Positions 57,101 to 64,000 of a stretch of 64,000 nucleotides of DNA are shown here, piece after piece. The notes beneath the pieces were generated by a model. That model did not search any database, was not told the DNA's origin, and worked only from the letters and a program-made list of their open reading frames with translations. Each line of letters begins with the position of its first letter. Position 1 is the stretch's first letter. The stretch lies in assembly GCF_037042905.1 (NCBI RefSeq), contig NC_087253.1, forward strand, positions 6,267,501 through 6,331,500, in the 5' to 3' direction. The translations under genes and the position numbers were made by a program. This DNA comes from Lytechinus pictus (Eukaryota; Echinodermata; Echinoidea; Temnopleuroida; Toxopneustidae).

Positions 57101-60100
57101 CGGCGAAAATTGCTCCGCTCTAAATTCCACGTTCTAATCGAATGACCAACTTCAACCCTGGGTTTAACACTATACCCTACCCTAAACGTAACATAACACC
57201 CTTTCGCAACCCTAACCCTATATCTTAGACGAAATTAAGCCTGGAGCAATATTTTTGCAGGAGCAAATATCATGTTACCGGATTAAACAAGTGTATCTCG
57301 TGAGGTTAAAAGAAAATACTAAGAGTGTGCAACCATCGATCATCGGTTAAAACGAAGACGCTGTGTTGCATTGGCAGTGATCATGTAGCAAGGCGTTTAT
57401 CTACATTTACCACTTCACATAGGTGTAGTCAGTGGGTACCCGGTAAGAAGGAATTCCCTGAACGCTCGAGCGTCCGATAAGGGTAGCCGTGCTAAAGTCG
57501 GGGTAATAGTATGCAGTGCCCATTTGTATTAAGCGCTATATAACTGTTGCATATGATTATTATTACAAACATTGACAAACCTAGGTAACCTTAAGTCTTG
57601 CCTTACAAATTTCAACCAATCGAGTCACTCATTTTCATGACAGAAATTCACACCGGACGAGCTGTTCAACTACGCTGAGCCGTATCCACCCTCTGTGACC
57701 TTTGCCCTGTCAAATCCGGCCACCAACCTCATGTCCACCGATGCGTTCGTCCAGTGCATGGTTGTCGTCCACGAGGGATCCTCAGCAAACTACCAGGATG
57801 CTGACGTCACCACTTTTGTTCAGCTGGTGGGGGACGTCATCGTGGCAAAGAGTGGCCAGTTCCAAAGTGTAAGTTTGTTTTAATTCGCGGTCAGAGTCAT
57901 GCCCGCTTAAATGACTCACTGGACTAGGTACCCCATTGTATTGGTTAAGATAATTAAAATGGTCCAATGCTTTCACCATAGCTAGCATTGATGACAATAT
58001 ATATAAATGTCCTGAAGCAAAAGCTGATCCAGGACTTTACAAAGGGGTGGGGATGAGGTATGATTTGCTCAGATAATTTTGACAGGTTTATGTTACAAAC
58101 AATTTGACAAGTAGAAGAAGAATAATGAATCTTCAGTCATTTTTGTGTCTGCCACTGCGATAAGATATTAAGGACCGAGGACCACTGTTGACTAAAGATG
58201 CGTTGTACACTGTAAAAAAAATGAAGTGCTAATTCAGCACTTAAAGTGCTTGTATAGTGACTGCACTATGAGTGCTGATTTTCTAGTTTAAATTTGCACT
58301 AAAAATCAGCACTCGTAGTGCAGTCATTATGCAAGCACTGTAAGTGCTAAAATAGCACTTCATTTTTACAGTGTAAGTAGAACTCCAATGCTATTTCGTA
58401 ACAATTCCCGCTATCAATCATTGATCAGTGTTCCGCGGCCCCATCAGCATGATTTAAATGACCCTGCCAAAAATCAATGTCGACATACGTCGACGGGTAC
58501 ATTAACGAGTATGACTGACGTCACGTAGGTTTGGACCTGACCTCATCAGTCTTCCTTTACGGCCTTGGCGAAATGTCACACAAAGCAGGGGCAACTAGCA
58601 TTAAAATGCGCATTCGTGGGATCAACTGGAACCGATTTTGTAACATTAAATTGTGTTTAAATCTTGCCTACAGCAATCACTTGGACGGGCATCTGCAAAA
58701 CGTCTACCAATGCTGACTGTACCTCAAACTGTGGTTACCCCGCCCTCTAGTGATGGGTCCGGTCAAACATCCCTCTCATCAAATTCCTCACAGATACCAT
58801 CACATTGCCCCTCCGTGTCGCCGCAACCTGTTCCGGATGTCGACCGGAAGTCGGTGGTGCTGTTGAACTCGTATGACGCACAGACCGACACAGCGAAAGC
58901 CCGCTTTGAGGATATCTACGTGTCCTACAAAGGTCTCGCCGAACTCTGCTTGATGCTGCAAGCTTCCATGAGTGGATCCAGCGAAAAAGACTGGATGACC
59001 TTCGCCAATAAGATTGGTCTATCAATGGAACAGGTTAGCAGTTATTCTGTACATGACGTATTTTAAGCAGTAACTTTTTCAATCTTTGAATGCGGTAACC
59101 TAACTGTTATTGGAATCCTTCAGTTAAGACAGAGTGACGAGAGTTCTATAAACCAGGCGGTCAGATATTCACCTTGATAGCGACTACTTTGCCACAAAGC
59201 CTAGCGCACACTATGCAAACCGATGCGACGCGTTCTTTTTCTAAAAAATCGCATTTTAGATTGAATGTAAAAGTTCCAAGAAGTAAAATTTCATTTGAAG
59301 TTTTGCACAATATTAGGAATAATAAAATCATAATTTAGCTTTTGTGGCAAGCCCTGTGGTCGGAGTGAAATCCAAATCGTAAACGGCAAATCAGAGCAAC
59401 GCTCTACTTGTCTTTATTTCACATCGGGTTTGAATTTTCCCACACACTACGAAATATGCAGAAAGACGACGACAACCAAATTTTCTTACATTGGCAGTGC
59501 TTATTCAAACCACCCCTCCACCTTGGCTGCCGTTTAACGAAATATCGGGGGAGGGGGGGGGGGGGGTGTAAATGAAAGTGGCCCCCTTTCCCGGGTACAA
59601 TGCATATTTTACGTTATTTTTCTTGTGTGGTCTCTGCAGTTTCACACTAAAACTTACCGAATATAGAGTCTCGCGTTATCCCAGGCTCGAGAATGTAGAT
59701 ATTATCATGTTTCACAAGGGCGTAGACTGGTTTGAGCATTAGGAGGTGCACATCTTGGGGAGATGGAAATAAAGTGGAATGGAGGATGGGGGGGGGGGGG
59801 GGTGCACATCTTTGGTAGGTGGAACTAATGTTTGGAAAATGAGCTGTTGAAAGCAGAAGAATGGAAACAAATTTTGTTTTGCTTGCCAGTGTCGGATCTC
59901 CTCTGCCTCAGCGGGAGGGTGCACCGAGTGCATCACCAGCCTACGTTTTTGTTTCATCACTTTTCTTGTGCCTTCCTTCTTAGGTTGACAGGATGTCCGA
60001 TCGTTACAATTTCCAGTCCCCACTTTCCATCATCCACCTCTTCTTCGGCACCTGCCCGGCGGCGACGTCCTGCTGTCCGTCGACGTCTCCCCGTGAGAAA

Positions 60101-61165
60101 GCTCGAGCACTCCTCGTGCGCCTCATCTCCGTCTTCCAGGAAATGAAACGAAACGACCTGACCCACGTTGTCCGGCGCGAGCTGACACGCATCGACCAGG
60201 AAATCGACCGATACAGCAAGTTTCTCTTCGAAGGCGGCCAATTTGAGATTAGAACAAACGTGGGTGGCGCTGTTACCACAAACCGGACACGTCCGCGACA
60301 CTCGTTCAGCGACGGGGATGTCACCGTTTTGACACCCTCATCAGAGAGCTTTAAAGGGAGACTAAATGACATTGTCTGCTGGTTCAAGAGTAAATCATCT
60401 GGTAAGGGTAATACTAAGTCTTATTTCAAGTCAGAACGCATAAACTGTATTTTTGTATGCACCATCCGGAATGAAGATGGTAGGTGAAGTCAACGGGGGG
60501 GGGGGGGGGGAGGGGGCGCTAGTTTGCGCCAGTTCGCGCCAATGCAAAGCGGCTACGGAAAAAATCGCGGCTATGGGCACCTAGTGTCGCCAATAAGGTC
60601 ACGAGTGGCGAGTAGTTGCTCAAACTACCTCCCAGCTGGCGCGTGGCGGTGCGTAACATTGCGTAATATCGAAATTTGGCGCGATCGACGTATCTCAAAC
60701 ATTTAGACATTTTCGTCGCGCCAAACTCAATATTTTGCGCCGTTAGGCGCCACCACGTGCTCGCCATATTGGAGGCGGTTTGAGCCACTGCACGCCACTA
60801 GGTCATGTGTAGGCAACTTATTGGCAACTCTAGGCACCACATCTGCTTTGCATTGGCGTGGATTTGTGCAGCCCAGTGGACTCCTAGCAAAACATGGCCA
60901 TTGTTTGGGATTCTTTATAGAGACTTTGCAACAGACTGTACGTGGATTATGTTCACACTCTTGTCTCTTTTTGATTGCAGATGTCTTGAGGTTCACTGGA
61001 AGTAGTAAGGAAACGACTGCGGAACAGATCTACGAAGTCCCGAGGTCGAATTTCAGCGTGTTTGAAGACGGGAACACGTACGAAGCACTCGTCCCTCTCA
61101 AAGGGCGGAAAAACTCGAACAGCGAAAAGAGGAAAGAAAAGGCAAAACAAAATGAATATAATTAA
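42035..61165 (+). CDS. ZU5-UPA-death-domain protein, UNC5/UNC5CL-like, cytoplasmic (7 exons, 858 aa)
   Basis: Seven exons join in frame (42035-43160, 46315-46484, 49073-49165, 57644-57868, 58674-59033, 59984-60401, 60981-61165). Residues 1-255 are basic, proline-rich and probably disordered, with tyrosine motifs YDNL (Y92), YESP (Y109) and YENV (Y127). About 262-425 is a ZU5 domain (GGYLKLMRLQATLFIPPHAI, SPIMYIGKPGF). About 433-540 fits the UPA position. A Ser/Pro linker leads to a death domain at about 625-725 (DWMTFANKIGLS, then LTHVVRREL). The tail has YEVP (Y815) and YEAL (Y831). No signal peptide or membrane segment is visible, unlike UNC5. The PIDD-type HFS self-cleavage motif is absent. 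The ATG at 42035 has G at +4 and an in-frame TGA at 42008-42010. By family, a death-domain scaffold in apoptosis, NF-kB or guidance signalling; the specific partner is unknown. Confidence 0.85.
43189..43825. mobile_element. Palindromic MITE with TTAAAGGGGAATCCAGCC ends
   Basis: Left end TTAAAGGGGAATCCAGCC, right end GGGTAGGATTCCCCTGTA. It starts only 29 bp after the exon 1 donor of the ZU5-death-domain gene. Confidence 0.65.
43850..44215. mobile_element. Probable MITE with GGACCAGG / GGGCCCCTGGTCC and internal hairpins
   Basis: GTCTAGTCCAGGACCAGGC on the left and CGGGCCCCTGGTCCCTAA on the right, with GAGTTGCGTTTAAACGC, AATCAATCGCAAGT and GCGATCGATTGCAACTC hairpin words. Borders are uncertain. 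Confidence 0.45.
44369..45165 (+). mobile_element. LINE 3' end with AATC-repeat tail
   Basis: The first 235 nt retain RT C-terminal sequence (VNIHYYPARSAGLFHPPRAR, DTKLWNSLLESVR, FSNGLKKILLHKYK), then a T-rich 3' UTR and GAATAAATTC followed by eight AATC repeats. It is in intron 1 of the ZU5-death-domain gene, sense orientation. Confidence 0.75.
45180..45520. other. Intron sequence, nothing recognised
   Basis: AT-rich, with a C10 run at 45178-45187. No feature supported. Confidence 0.35.
45525..46285. repeat. GTCTAAT-word foldback repeat, copy 3, split by a MITE
   Basis: Left arm TTGGTCTAATGCCAATCCG, ATCATTTAGTCTACC; right arm ATTGGACCAAAATT, TGGACGAACTG, GTCGACGAGTTGGCAATAGA. The right arm is interrupted by the C-rich MITE at 46005-46246 and ends about 30 bp before exon 2 of the ZU5-death-domain gene. 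Confidence 0.75.
46005..46246. mobile_element. C-rich MITE with CAGGNGCGGATCCAGG ends
   Basis: Ends CAGGTGCGGATCCAGGGG and CCTGGATCCGCCCCTG are inverted. The interior has GGGGGG/CCCCCC and TTTTTTGCTTGTCAA runs like 21585-21801. Confidence 0.7.
46315..46484 (+). CDS. ZU5-death-domain gene exon 2: end of ZU5
   Basis: Acceptor TTCAACGATCACCAG, donor GTACAT. It enters in phase 1 (G plus AG gives Glu) and leaves in phase 0. It reads ENSKWRILAPGHDYFFTVCG and then GVLMVSQSAFYVIRATK, matching the Trp-start and final strands of ZU5 in UNC5-type proteins. The overlapping MADSSSRSR frame is out of phase with exons 1 and 3. The donor GTACAT is not the strongest. Confidence 0.75.
46490..47215. other. Intron 2 sequence, nothing recognised
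   Basis: ORFs at 46528-46936 match no family and lie in AT-rich DNA. A short GAAGAAAT-type repeat occurs at 46905 and 47118. Confidence 0.3.
47230..47915. repeat. TTCGTTA/TTCCGAA-word foldback repeat, copy 2
   Basis: Left arm TTCCGAAGGTTTGTTATTCC and CGAAGGTTCGTTAATCTGAA units; right arm (from about 47735) ACGAACCTCTTGTCGTTTTC and GAACCTTCGGAATAACGCC. About 250 bp of non-repeat sequence separates the arms. In intron 2 of the ZU5-death-domain gene. Confidence 0.7.
48050..48210 (+). mobile_element. Possible LINE 3' end
   Basis: TGTTCCAATAAATTCAATTC AATTC looks like the short tandem tail of a non-LTR element. No coding remnant is seen. Confidence 0.25.
48750..48965 (+). mobile_element. tRNA-derived SINE, second family
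   Basis: The head is clearly tRNA-like: TTGGCTCAGTTGGTAGAGCG (A box), an arm with CTCACAA in the loop, and GGGGTTCAAACCCC (B box and T arm). The acceptor stem cannot pair and a body ACTAAAGACGATAAAAGATG follows, so it is a SINE and not a tRNA gene. Confidence 0.7.
49073..49165 (+). CDS. ZU5-death-domain gene exon 3: UPA-like region start
   Basis: Acceptor TTTTGCTTTTCAAAG, donor GTGAGA, 93 nt and phase 0 at both ends. It reads IRVALFGRSLPESNRAKLHV and VFCKDCDQEVE. The order hydrophobic strand, loop, RAKL strand resembles the UPA beginning after ZU5 in UNC5. The other two frames hit stops inside the exon. Confidence 0.75.
49170..49930. other. Intron 3 sequence with an internal inverted duplicate
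   Basis: ATTTCGAAAACTCGCTGATG, ATCCTGAGAACAATGGCTTC TTC at 49206-49253 reappears inverted at 49800-49850 (GAAGCCATTGTTCTCAGGAT, TGATCAGCGAGTTTTCGATA). This may be the two ends of an element of about 640 bp. No coding region. Confidence 0.5.
49935..50270 (+). mobile_element. tRNA-derived SINE, full-length copy
   Basis: Head CCCAGTGGATTAGTCTTCTG, then GGGTCGTGGGTTCGAATCCC (intact B box), body ATGAATGGGTACCCGGCAGG and GCAGCTCGAGCTAAAGCCGG, a TG microsatellite at 50170-50192, and tail TAGATGGCGCTATATAAATG followed by CCTATTATT. Best reference copy in the window. Confidence 0.85.
50590..50795 (+). repeat. Tandem ACTACTCGGATTTATTATGT-like units, upstream block
   Basis: Units such as ACTTCTCGGATTAAATATGT, CGACTACATGGATTAATTAT and CGACTACTCAGATATATTAT recur about every 24-27 bp. 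The same satellite resumes at 51560. Confidence 0.6.
50800..51550. repeat. GAAAGACC-word repeat region with a nested SINE piece
   Basis: AAAGACC/GGTCTTT words recur (GGCTCCGAAAGACCCC, CTGAAAGATCATTCAGG, GGTCTTTCAGAGATC) in both orientations. It sits between two blocks of the ACTACTCGGATT satellite and is split by SINE sequence at 51045-51215. Confidence 0.5.
51045..51215 (+). mobile_element. tRNA-derived SINE, 5'-truncated
   Basis: It starts directly at GGGTCGTGGGTTCGAATCCC and continues through GTACCCGGTAGGAAGAAATT CC to AGCTAAAGCCGGGATAATAA. The A-box half of the head is missing. Confidence 0.75.
51560..52215 (+). repeat. Tandem ACGACTACTCGGATTTATTATGT satellite
   Basis: More than fifteen units of about 24-28 bp with the core CGACTAC-(T/A)(C/T)GGATTTAT-(T/A)ATGTATCA. 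The array is interrupted at 51802-52036 by a MITE. Confidence 0.8.
51802..52036. mobile_element. MITE with TACACTCTAAATTCCAAGGAT ends, nested in the satellite
   Basis: Left end TACACTCTAAATTCCAAGGA, right end TCCTTGGAATTTAGAGTGTA. Internal inverted blocks GATTTATTTCAAATCTT, CGGCTTGTCACTGTTC and complement. Same terminal CACTSTAAA style as the GGTGTTAA-word elements. Confidence 0.8.
52220..52985. other. Intron 3 sequence, nothing recognised
   Basis: AT-rich, no coding or repeat feature supported. Confidence 0.35.
52990..53240 (+). mobile_element. tRNA-derived SINE
   Basis: Head TCGTGGTCTAGTGGTTCTGA, GTCGTGGGTTCGAATCCTAG (B box), body CACTCGACTCGGGGTGAGGT AAATGGGTACC, tail AGCGCCTTGAGCACC. 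Confidence 0.8.
53245..53950. other. Intron 3 sequence with CA/TA microsatellite
   Basis: 53879-53956 has CACACACATACACACACACA followed by TATATATATATATTTATATA. A short GCAGACTACACTCTCTCACA GTGAGAG block lies at about 53445. No gene. Confidence 0.4.
53957..54760. mobile_element. Palindromic element with TATACGGTGCGTCCCA ends
   Basis: Left end TATACGGTGCGTCCCAG, right end TGTGGGAAGCACTGTATA, followed inward by inverted GATTTATCATAACTTAATCA / TCAAGTTATGATAAATCATC. About 800 bp, no ORF recognised. Confidence 0.65.
55109..55549. mobile_element. MITE with TTATACCCCTTTCATAAAGCC ends and GCGGATAATT words
   Basis: Left end TTATACCCCTTTCATAAAGC, right end GGTTTGTGAAAGGGGTATAA. The interior repeats ATTATCCGC / GCGGATAAT in both senses. 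Confidence 0.75.
55560..57085. other. Intron 3 sequence, mostly unrecognised
   Basis: 56386-56450 (AGGCCTAGTAGGAAATGGCA through AAGTAAACGT) duplicates 55153-55213. ORFs at 56645-56977 (minus) and 56823-57137 (plus) overlap each other and match no family known to me. No gene called. Confidence 0.35.
57088..57278. mobile_element. MITE with ACATTTGCTCC ends and ACCCTAACCCT interior
   Basis: Left GACATTTGCTCCGGCGAAAA TTGCTCC, right GGAGCAATATTTTTGCAGGA GCAAATATCATGT. Internal CTACCCTAAACG and CAACCCTAACCCTATAT resemble telomere-like repeats. Confidence 0.65.
57370..57565 (+). mobile_element. tRNA-derived SINE, body fragment
   Basis: GGCGTTTATCTACATTTACC, GTGGGTACCCGGTAAGAAGG AATTCC, GCTAAAGTCGGGGTAATAGT and a GCGCTATATAACTG tail. 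The head is gone. It ends about 80 bp before exon 4. Confidence 0.7.
57644..57868 (+). CDS. ZU5-death-domain gene exon 4: UPA-like region
   Basis: Acceptor CATTTTCATGACAG, donor GTAAGT, 225 nt, phase 0 at both ends. It encodes 75 residues starting KFTPDELFNYAEPYPPSVTF, with VQCMVVVHEGSS and FVQLVGDVIVAKSG as likely beta strands. Similarity to known UPA sequences is weak; the assignment rests on position and strand pattern. Confidence 0.8.
58206..58375. mobile_element. MITE with TACACTGTAAAAA ends and AGTGCT words
   Basis: Left TACACTGTAAAAAAAATGAA, right TTCATTTTTACAGTGTA. The interior has AAGTGCTAATTCAGCACTTA and GCACTACGAGTGCTGAT-type words paired with their complements. In intron 4. Confidence 0.8.
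58674..59033 (+). CDS. ZU5-death-domain gene exon 5: Ser/Pro linker and start of death domain
   Basis: Acceptor AATCTTGCCTACAG, donor GTTAGC, 360 nt, phase 0 at both ends. A Ser/Pro/Gln linker is followed by LAELCLMLQASMSG and EKDWMTFANKIGLSMEQ, the first helices of a death domain (compare the DWR-LA-KL pattern of UNC5). Confidence 0.85.
59040..59980. other. Intron 5, with poly-G runs
   Basis: Runs of G at 59548-59566 and 59789-59802, the second in GGGGTGCACATCTTTGG which repeats GAGGTGCACATCTTGGGG at 59742. Nothing coding recognised. Confidence 0.4.
59984..60401 (+). CDS. ZU5-death-domain gene exon 6: rest of death domain
   Basis: Acceptor CTTCCTTCTTAG, donor GTAAGG, 418 nt, entering in phase 0 and leaving in phase 1. 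It continues VDRMSDRYNFQSPLSIIHLF, then a Cys/Ser/Pro insert of about 17 residues, then ALLVRLISVFQEMKRNDLTH to close the death domain. The rest is a polar linker. The insert inside the death domain is unusual for the family. Confidence 0.85.
60517..60875. mobile_element. Probable MITE with CGCCAATGCAAAGC ends and GCGCCA words
   Basis: CGCCAATGCAAAGC at 60537 is answered by GCTTTGCATTGGCG at about 60847. Inside, GCGCCA, TGGCGA and CACGTG-like words occur in both senses. Preceded by an 18-nt poly-G run at 60496. It fills the last intron. Confidence 0.55.
60981..61165 (+). CDS. ZU5-death-domain gene exon 7: tyrosine-motif tail and stop
   Basis: Acceptor CTTTTTGATTGCAG, entering in phase 1 (G plus AT gives Asp). 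It encodes 61 residues with IYEVPRSNF and TYEALVPLKG, a basic Lys/Glu-rich end, and TAA at 61163-61165. Confidence 0.85.
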
Positions 61166-61608
61166 AAACAGCAAGAAGCGGATAACGATCTGCATTTCAA
61201 GCTGATGACGTTCTCCCACGCACGAATCTGTTGTCTTCTCTGGTTCAAAGCTCACAAAGCCGTGAATAATCGATTTTTCGCACACGTAATCACAATCGAA
61301 TTATGAAAGATTACCACGTCTGACCTAGATTATACTGCAAGCAACAAATGATCTTCCTGAAGATAGACATGTATATTTGTAAAATGCGTTGCTTAGGTCA
61401 TTCATATGAATTTGATGACTTGCAGAGAACATAGCCGATGATGACTGTATTCTTGTGTTTGTGTATTGTAGGAATCAAGGGAAATCAGCAATGACGAACA
61501 CTACTGAATCTGACAAGAAGATAGATTTTGAAATAAATCACTTGAAAGCAAACTGTCCTCTGACAGAAAACTTGGAGCCTGGGGAGGGGGGCTTCTGGGG
61601 TCTAGCCG
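61166..61608 (+). other. Probable 3' UTR of the ZU5-death-domain mRNA
   Basis: Starts after TAA at 61165. An AATAAA lies at 61532-61537 (GAAATAAATCAC), a possible polyadenylation signal 370 nt downstream of the stop. No other gene. Confidence 0.35.
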
Positions 61609-61862
61609 CACACTGCAAAAACTCCGGTGTTGATTTAACACCAGCTCGGAATCTATATATGTCCACACTAGAGAAGTATTGAAACAACACCAGTTTGGAA
61701 TGAAACCGATGCTGTTTTAATACTAATTGGTGTTGAATAAACACCTATCTGGTGTTAGACTAATACCAAACCGGTGTTGTTTAACACTTCTCTGGTGTGG
61801 ACATATATACAACGTAGATTCCGGGCTGGTGTTAAATCAACACCGGAGTTTTTGCAGTGCAT
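61609..61862. mobile_element. MITE with GCACACTGCAAAAACTCC ends, second copy of the 32200 family
   Basis: Left GCACACTGCAAAAACTCCGG, right CGGAGTTTTTGCAGTGCA. The arms share TGTTGATTTAACACCAG, CGGAATCTATATATGTCCAC and complements with 32200-32446. Confidence 0.8.
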
Positions 61863-62153
61863 GCTTTATCGGCTTATGTTCTCACATCGGGTTGTCGCAT
61901 CGGATCGGGCAATCGCGAAACCTGCGCATTGGAGAAAATGGCCACCTAAATTCCCGGGATGTTGGGTACAGTTTACACGACCATTCGATAATTTTCGCCA
62001 AACATCGGGTAAACTGGACACGACGTTTCGGGAAAATATCTATACCCTTCTTAATATGTGTTTATTTCGTGTCTCCCACCAACTTTAAAACCCTTTCGCT
62101 ACCCCTGTCTCACATTGAGGGACAGGAATAGAAGTCCTTGCTGATGGCTGGTC

Positions 62154-62753
62154 TTAAAGGACAAGTCCACCCCAACAAAAACTTGATTCGAATAAAAAGA
62201 GAAAAATTTAACAAGCATAACACTGAAAATTTCATCAAAATCGGATGTAAACTAAGAAAGGAATGGCATTTTAAAGTTTCGCTTCATTTCACATAACAGT
62301 TATATGCACATCTCGGTCGGTATGCAAATGAGAGAACTGATGGCATCACTCACTATTTCTTTTGTATTTTATAATATGAAATATTTTTATTTTCTCGTCA
62401 TTGTCATGTGAAATGAAGTTTCATTCCTCCCTGAACGCGTGGAATTCCATTATCTTAACATTTTGTGCTTCAGGCAAGGAGGTCCTAATCATCAAATTCG
62501 TAAAAATTGAAATATTGTATAATTCAAACAATAAAAAACAAAAGAAATAGTGAGTGAGTGACATGATTGGCTCTCTCATTTGGATGTAACTGGCTCGTTC
62601 ATATAACTATTTAGTTAAAAATAAGCGAAACTTTGAAATGTCATAACTTTCTTATTTTACATCCGATCTTGATGAAATTTTCAGCATTGTGCTCGTCTGA
62701 TTTTTCTCTATTAATTCAAATCAACATTTTTCTGAGGTGGACTTGACCTTTAA
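62154..62753. mobile_element. Palindromic MITE with TTAAAGGACAAGTCCACCC ends, intact copy
   Basis: Left TTAAAGGACAAGTCCACCCC, right AGGTGGACTTGACCTTTAA. The arms share AACAAGCATAACACTGAAAA and TCATCAAAATCGGATGTAAA with complements. Reference for 9050-10488. Confidence 0.8.
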
Positions 62754-62892
62754 GAAGTATTACATTACAAGATGGCAAAATACTTGGAAACGAAAACATA
62801 AACCATGATAGTCTTTTAATTGCTGCGGTGAAACATTAATGCGTTATGACATTGCCAGATAATTTTCTGAAAATATGTCATGTAGGGGTGTA

Positions 62893-63125
62893 GACTGTTG
62901 TGGCTCAGTCCGGACTTTGAACCTCAATGTACGGGGTTGGAATCCCGGCTACCACAGCATTCGCATCCTTTGGCAAGGCGTTTATCTACATTTGCTTCTC
63001 TCCACCCAGGTGTAGTAAATGGATATCCGTTAGGGAGCATTGCCTTGAATGTTTGAGTGCCTGATCAGGGTCGCCGTGTTAAAGCAGTGGTAATGTTGCA
63101 TAATTTATGATTATCATTATTATGT
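62893..63125 (+). mobile_element. tRNA-derived SINE
   Basis: Head TGTTGTGGCTCAGTCCGGAC and GGGGTTGGAATCCCGG (decayed B box), body CCACCCAGGTGTAGTAAATG, tail with TTATGATTATCATTATTAT. Confidence 0.7.
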
Positions 63126-63197
63126 ATAAATGTTCCAAATAAGTTAAAGTCAATTCTATTTTGCCATCCAACTGTATAAATTTCACATAGAATATAG

Positions 63198-63809
63198 TTA
63201 AAGTGGTACTCTGGACTGCAAATTATCATGTCTTGATAAATAAAGTAAAATTCACTGAAGAAAATGCTGAAGAATTCATCAAATTTTGATAGAAAATAAT
63301 GTTATTGGAATTATTGAATGTTAAAGTTAAGCAATATTATGTGAAAACAGTAATATGTACTTCGTCATGAATATTCATTAGGTTGACTGATGAAGTAATG
63401 TCCCCGGTTTCCCTGTTATTTTTTTACATGAAATCATAATTATTGATATATCCATACATGTGTGTGTGTGTGATATGTCTCCAATATATTAAAATAGGTT
63501 GCAGCAATGGATACACAATACATTAAATCTTTTATCACTCCAATTCTTTGACGACAAAATTTGAATATGCATAATTTCATGTAATAAGGTTCATAGGAAC
63601 ACGTGGATATATGAGTTATCATCAATTTGCTCATTGAATATTTATGAAAACATGCCACGAACTGTTTCATCGAAAAAATTCAAATGTTTAAGTTGTCATA
63701 ACTTTGTCCTTTTCCGATTTTTATTAAATTTTTGGTATTGTTTCTTTAAATGATTTTTATATTTATCTGTTCAATCCATATTATATTCAGCTTGGATAAC
63801 CCCTTTAAA
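63198..63809. mobile_element. Palindromic MITE with TTAAAGNGGTACTCTGGRC ends, copy 3
   Basis: Left TTAAAGTGGTACTCTGGACT, right CAGCTTGGATAACCCCTTTAA. The arms show ATTCATTAGGTTGACTGATG and a matching inverse. Same family as 19211-19789 but more diverged. Confidence 0.7.
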
Positions 63810-64000
63810 GGATGGTATTTAGAAGAGGAAACACGAATTGTTTGAGTAGTTTTATGCTCAATTAGGCGCTGTTTACTGTAGACGGGTCAATATACGACCA
63901 AAATAGCCTTACCCGGAACTAATGTTTTTTTGCACCGGATTTTGGTACTATTTGACCTCACGAATAACACGCTAAAAATCTACTAGAATCCCTATCCAGG

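Noticed and set aside
58747..60387. Long minus-strand ORFs opposite exons 5 and 6 of the ZU5-death-domain gene
   Set aside because: They are antisense shadows of GC-rich coding exons.

Overview
This is a 64 kb piece of an animal nuclear genome. Genes are sparse, introns are long with GT/AG ends, and the DNA between is packed with small palindromic transposons, tRNA-derived SINEs, LINE remnants and inverted-repeat elements. The protein types (a ZU5-UPA-death-domain protein, an SR splicing factor, a linker histone H1 exon) and the style of the repeats suggest a marine deuterostome, most likely an echinoderm such as a sea urchin. That is an inference; nothing in the window names the species.

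Two genes can be reconstructed by joining exons. On the + strand, 8624-14954 holds the 3' part of an SR-family splicing factor in four exons: the end of an RRM, a CCHC zinc knuckle with a glycine-rich linker, a 16-nt microexon, and an RS domain. Its first exons were not found. On the + strand, 42035-61165 holds a seven-exon gene whose reading frame stays open through every junction, giving an 858-residue cytoplasmic protein: a disordered N-terminus with tyrosine motifs, then ZU5, a UPA-like region, a death domain and a tyrosine-motif tail. It has no transmembrane segment and resembles the intracellular half of netrin receptor UNC5 or UNC5CL. At the left edge, a minus-strand exon (about 1560-1912) encodes the C-terminus of a linker histone H1. 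A minus-strand Myb/SANT-like domain at about 5110-5390 is probably transposon-derived.

The rest is layered mobile DNA. 1-8600: H1 exon in a locally duplicated region, two foldback families built of short repeated words, a G-rich tract. 8600-15000: SR gene with nested MITEs, a SINE and a 7SL-RNA-like fragment in its introns. 15000-23400: nested MITEs. 23420-29905: a 6.5 kb element with about 1.3 kb inverted arms around a decayed Ty3/gypsy retrotransposon, apparently inserted in a SINE whose halves flank it. 30000-37300: a dense cluster of MITEs with CACTGTAAAAAC-like ends. 37746-41760: a second inverted-arm element, whose arms are about 160-bp tandem units each carrying a palindromic octamer, around LINE fragments. 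42000-61200: ZU5-death-domain gene with repeat-filled introns. 61200-64000: more MITEs and a SINE.

The items most worth checking are the 7SL-like SINE candidate at about 14513-14615, the octamer-bearing satellite arms, the SINE-splitting element, and the tyrosine-motif ZU5-death-domain protein.
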